DNA of 60,000 bases, taken from Cryptomeria japonica. Taxonomy: Eukaryota; Streptophyta; Pinopsida; Cupressales; Cupressaceae. The stretch covers positions 145,210,897 to 145,270,896 of the forward strand of contig NC_081407.1 in NCBI RefSeq assembly GCF_030272615.1, in the 5' to 3' direction. The notes beneath the pieces were generated by a model that ran no database searches, was not told where the DNA came from, and saw only the letters and a list, made by a program, of their open reading frames with translations. Made by a program: the position numbers and the translations under genes. Position 1 is the first letter of the stretch. Each line of letters starts with the position of its first letter. Below, piece after piece: positions 56,851-60,000 of this stretch.

Positions 56851-59800
56851 ACCATAATAAGAGGCTTCAAACCATGTACTAATCAAGGTAATGATTAATG
56901 AACAACCCTTAAATGATGCACAAATATTAGCAGTACAAAAAGGCTTTAGATTAACCGTACAACTCTAGATAATCAACAATATTTGGATATAATAAATAGG
57001 GGAAATCATGCATAGAAAATTGATGTTTCTCTCGAAGGACCATGTAAAGAATATAAGAAAAATTGTACAGATGTGGGATCATTTTACAGAACAAACATAA
57101 TTACACTCTACCAACTTTACAATGCTCCATCAAAATATACCCTTCTTTAACTTCAAATATGTAAGGAATAACCTAACTATGTAAACCACAAAATGGCTCC
57201 TTGTCTATCCAATGTGAGATAAAACAACAAATTGATTTGGGAAAAAGAAAACAATCCCACATGCAACTTGCTCCCTAAAAATCAAAATATCATTGATTGC
57301 CAATGTTGTTGGGCACAAATTGTCCTTGCTAGACATTCAAGCTAATAAATACTTCATATTTGCATATGCCTTAGAATGCAGGTCAGATGATCTTCAACAA
57401 CATTCACAGTTATTCAACGAAATCAAAATTATTGTATTATTGCTTTCCATTGGTGACTCAATGGCCTTCAATGTTAACAGTGTCCAAATCACAAAAGTTT
57501 ATGGTACCCAACTATTGAATTTCTTGGTGCCACAGGTTCGAGTCTTGACCCGTGACTCAAATTCTTGCCTCTATCTACAGCTGCATGAGAAATGCAGCAA
57601 TGTTGCATCCATGTGCATTTAGATCTAGGCATCTTGTGTGCAACAAACAATATTATTTGTGGGCATCTTGTGTGCAGAACCTTTAAAATTGAATACCATA
57701 AAACTCGAAAAGGCTTGCAGTTGAAAATTGATCGATTTAAAAGAAGTCAAAAAATCAAACAAAGAGCTTACATCTAAAGGTCAATCGTCCAAATGTGTGT
57801 AGAAAATTCCACATGCAACAAGATACTCGCATTTATTTAGGCAACAGTCATGTGAGAAATGGACTTTTTGTACTGCTTTGCAAACATTCTCCAATTCTGC
57901 CCCGTGACAACCAAATAGTGAAGTGAGGGAGGGTTTTGTAATCTCTGTATGCATGCACAAGGTGGAATTCTATTGCCCTGCAAAATGCATGAAAAATGTG
58001 GAAGCGTAGATAAGGCATGTGGACACCAAAACGGATTAGAACCTTGCAAAGAAACACAACAATCACAAGCCAAAACATAAAATATCACTAGTCGAAACAC
58101 AAATCATCAAGCAAATTGAATGCAACAAATACTAAATGAATTGGACATAAAAGCAATGACATGTAAAGTATTCCTTTAGGGAGCATAAGTCCTCACATAT
58201 CTTTGGAAACAAGTCTGTTTACTTCATTTCAAACGAAAACATAAAAGAAAACAAGCATCATTTTTTTGTGAAAAATTCTAGAACAACCATTTAATAAAAA
58301 TTCCGTCAAAAACCAATATGAATAACTTGACCCTACTAAATATTTGATGTCTAACTACAGATAAATCAGGCATGTCAAAGTAGCAGACATCTTAAAAGAA
58401 TCTTGTATATTTTGCAGTAGAGAAGATGACATGCATTTACACTATAGAGATACAATTTGTTATTTCTAATCATCTAAAGCCAATCTATTCAAAGGTTTGA
58501 TGTCTAAAAACAATCGTTACACAATGAAGAAAGACTAAACCCCAAAAAAATATCATCACAAACAAAGTCACAAAAACACCAAACTAGAAACTAGAAATTT
58601 TCCATGGGAAGGAGGCTCTTGAAAGAGGCATAAATCTCTTTGCCATTATAAGAACCCATTTTGTAAGTGGAGGCTTAGGTGAGAGACCCAAAGTAAGTTG
58701 CCTGTTGTACTTTATCATTCATTACCCAAGAAATTCTCCTGCAAATCAAATTCAATTTTTTTGGTTATCATGGTAAAACAATCATCAACATAACACAACA
58801 AAAGCAAAACCCACATTTGACAGAGCAAAAGGGTGAAAATCCTTACTCTTTGTTGGCAATAACACCCGTGGTAAGAGTGGAGTTATTGTTTCCACCCCAT
58901 CCCAACTCGGTCCACGCCATAGTAGAAATGAAAGAAAAATGTGGAAACATAGATAAGAATGTGGGCTTTTTTGTAAAATGTCTTGCCAAAATGTGGTCTC
59001 ATGGCATCATATGGAGGTTTGAAACAAGATATGGGCATCTAAAGAACATCAAATAATTTTGTCAGAAGTCATAGTTACAAAATCTCTTCTTAAGCTTCCT
59101 ACATGTACGCAAAATATTTTAGCAGAGACAATGCACATGTTCTGCTTTGCAAATGCCACCTACCACCTACAACCTTCTGCAATATAGCCTTGTTAGGTGT
59201 GTAATTGTTCTTCTGACAATATGGATAGCTAGAGATCCCGGTACGCGTGCGTTCTCTCTAGTTGGGAATCGAGTAGGCCTCTATAAGGCAAGGGTCACGT
59301 GGAGGGGGTTTAAGCTCTATTTTAAAGGAAGAGGTGGTCCCATGAAAAAAAAAATTGCTATGAGATTATTTGGAATCTTTTCCTAAAAAATAGAGTCCCT
59401 ACTTTTTAGTCACGAAAAATTTAAACTAGTGAAAATGGGGTGGGGCTAGAAATTGCCCACTAGCTTAAGAATACATTATGCCATTTGTCAATCATATGAA
59501 TTTTAGAAGAAAAACTAAATTTATTTACCACTAATTTATTTAAATTTATAAGTTTAAACTCAAGTTGATCTGCAGTACAAAGTTCATGTTATCCTTAAAT
59601 TTAGGAGCTTAACTTTTTAACCTGAAGTGCAAAACAAAATCCATGGAACCGCCAACTTTAAAATTATCCTAAAAAATCTAAGCAGCTCCAACTCTATTTT
59701 TTAGGAAGCCCCCTTCCATGGGACTCTAACCTAAGCCGCCTCCAACCCAATAGGTGGGTGCCAAAAATCTTGGCATCAATATTTGTCGTAAAATATATGC

Positions 59801-60000
59801 AGGTTTCATGGGTGCATACAAGATAAAAGAATAAATACTGAGAAAAAGGTGATTTGTGATTGGTTGGTAATATTAAGTTTAATCACATGTTAATGTTTGA
59901 AGGCTTCGCTATAATTCCCGACAGGAACTAATAACATATAGTAAATAACTAACAAAGTAAATCATTTTTTAATATCTTATTTACTGAATTGGAAAGAAAA
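56851..60000. other. Right-hand 3.1 kb, no supported gene
   Basis: No retroelement enzyme, LTR pair, tRNA or rRNA is visible on either strand. The longest open frame (57293-57622, +, 109 codons) starts MIANVVGHKLSLLDIQANKY and has no recognisable domain. The lack of decayed pol sequence sets this part off from the rest. It could be intron or gene-flanking DNA, but nothing proves it. Confidence 0.35.

Overview
The window looks like transposable-element-dominated nuclear DNA of a seed plant. It is AT-rich, I could defend no intact host gene, and almost every coding segment is a decayed retrotransposon piece in nested layers. Large old LTR elements, Tat/Athila-like Ty3/gypsy pol with accessory 3' ORFs, and non-autonomous LTR elements fit a large-genome plant, possibly a conifer. 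That assignment is an inference, not something the sequence proves.

Layout from the left. 1-1560 (+) is a broken plant-mobile-domain gene. 3446-9960 (-) is a decayed Tat-like Ty3/gypsy element (gag, PR, RT, RNase H, second RNase H, INT). 10020-11714 (-) is the 5' half of a Ty1/copia element with its 5' LTR from 11714 and a tRNA-Met-type primer site. From 13793 lies an LTR (13793-14994) with a purine tract and the C-terminal part of an accessory retroelement ORF (15010-15960, -). A second retroelement, with LTRs at 16758-17910 and 27037-28245 (- orientation), separates that piece from what may be the N-terminal part of the same ORF (28505-30963, -). This second element carries only a gag-like ORF, so it resembles a gag-only non-autonomous element. 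A copia element at 21860-25986, flanked by GAAAG target duplications, sits inside its leader. Upstream of the accessory ORF is an array of about eleven ~56-bp repeats, each holding an imperfect palindrome with arms that vary in a matched way (31162-31754).

31800-40894 (+) is an Athila-like Ty3/gypsy element: 5' LTR, decayed tRNA-Asp-type primer site, gag, PR, RT/RH, INT and a long accessory ORF. Its frame is broken largely by TAG/TAA codons where Gln is expected, as cytosine deamination would produce. It is cut at 40894 by a copia LTR. 40895-50277 is a fold-back pair of related copia copies: a + copy (LTR, gag, PR, half of INT) joined near 44553 to a - copy (RNase H, RT, INT, PR, gag, LTR). 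The outer edge of the second copy cuts a LINE (50278-53491, -) inside ORF2. The two outer flanks differ, so this is probably a deletion fusion between two insertions. 53500-60000 has no coding segment I can support, only small tandem repeats.

The genes do not form a host pathway. Each retroelement encodes (or once encoded) its own particle, protease, reverse transcriptase and integrase, and the non-autonomous ones would have depended on enzymes supplied in trans. Nothing in the window appears able to move by itself now.
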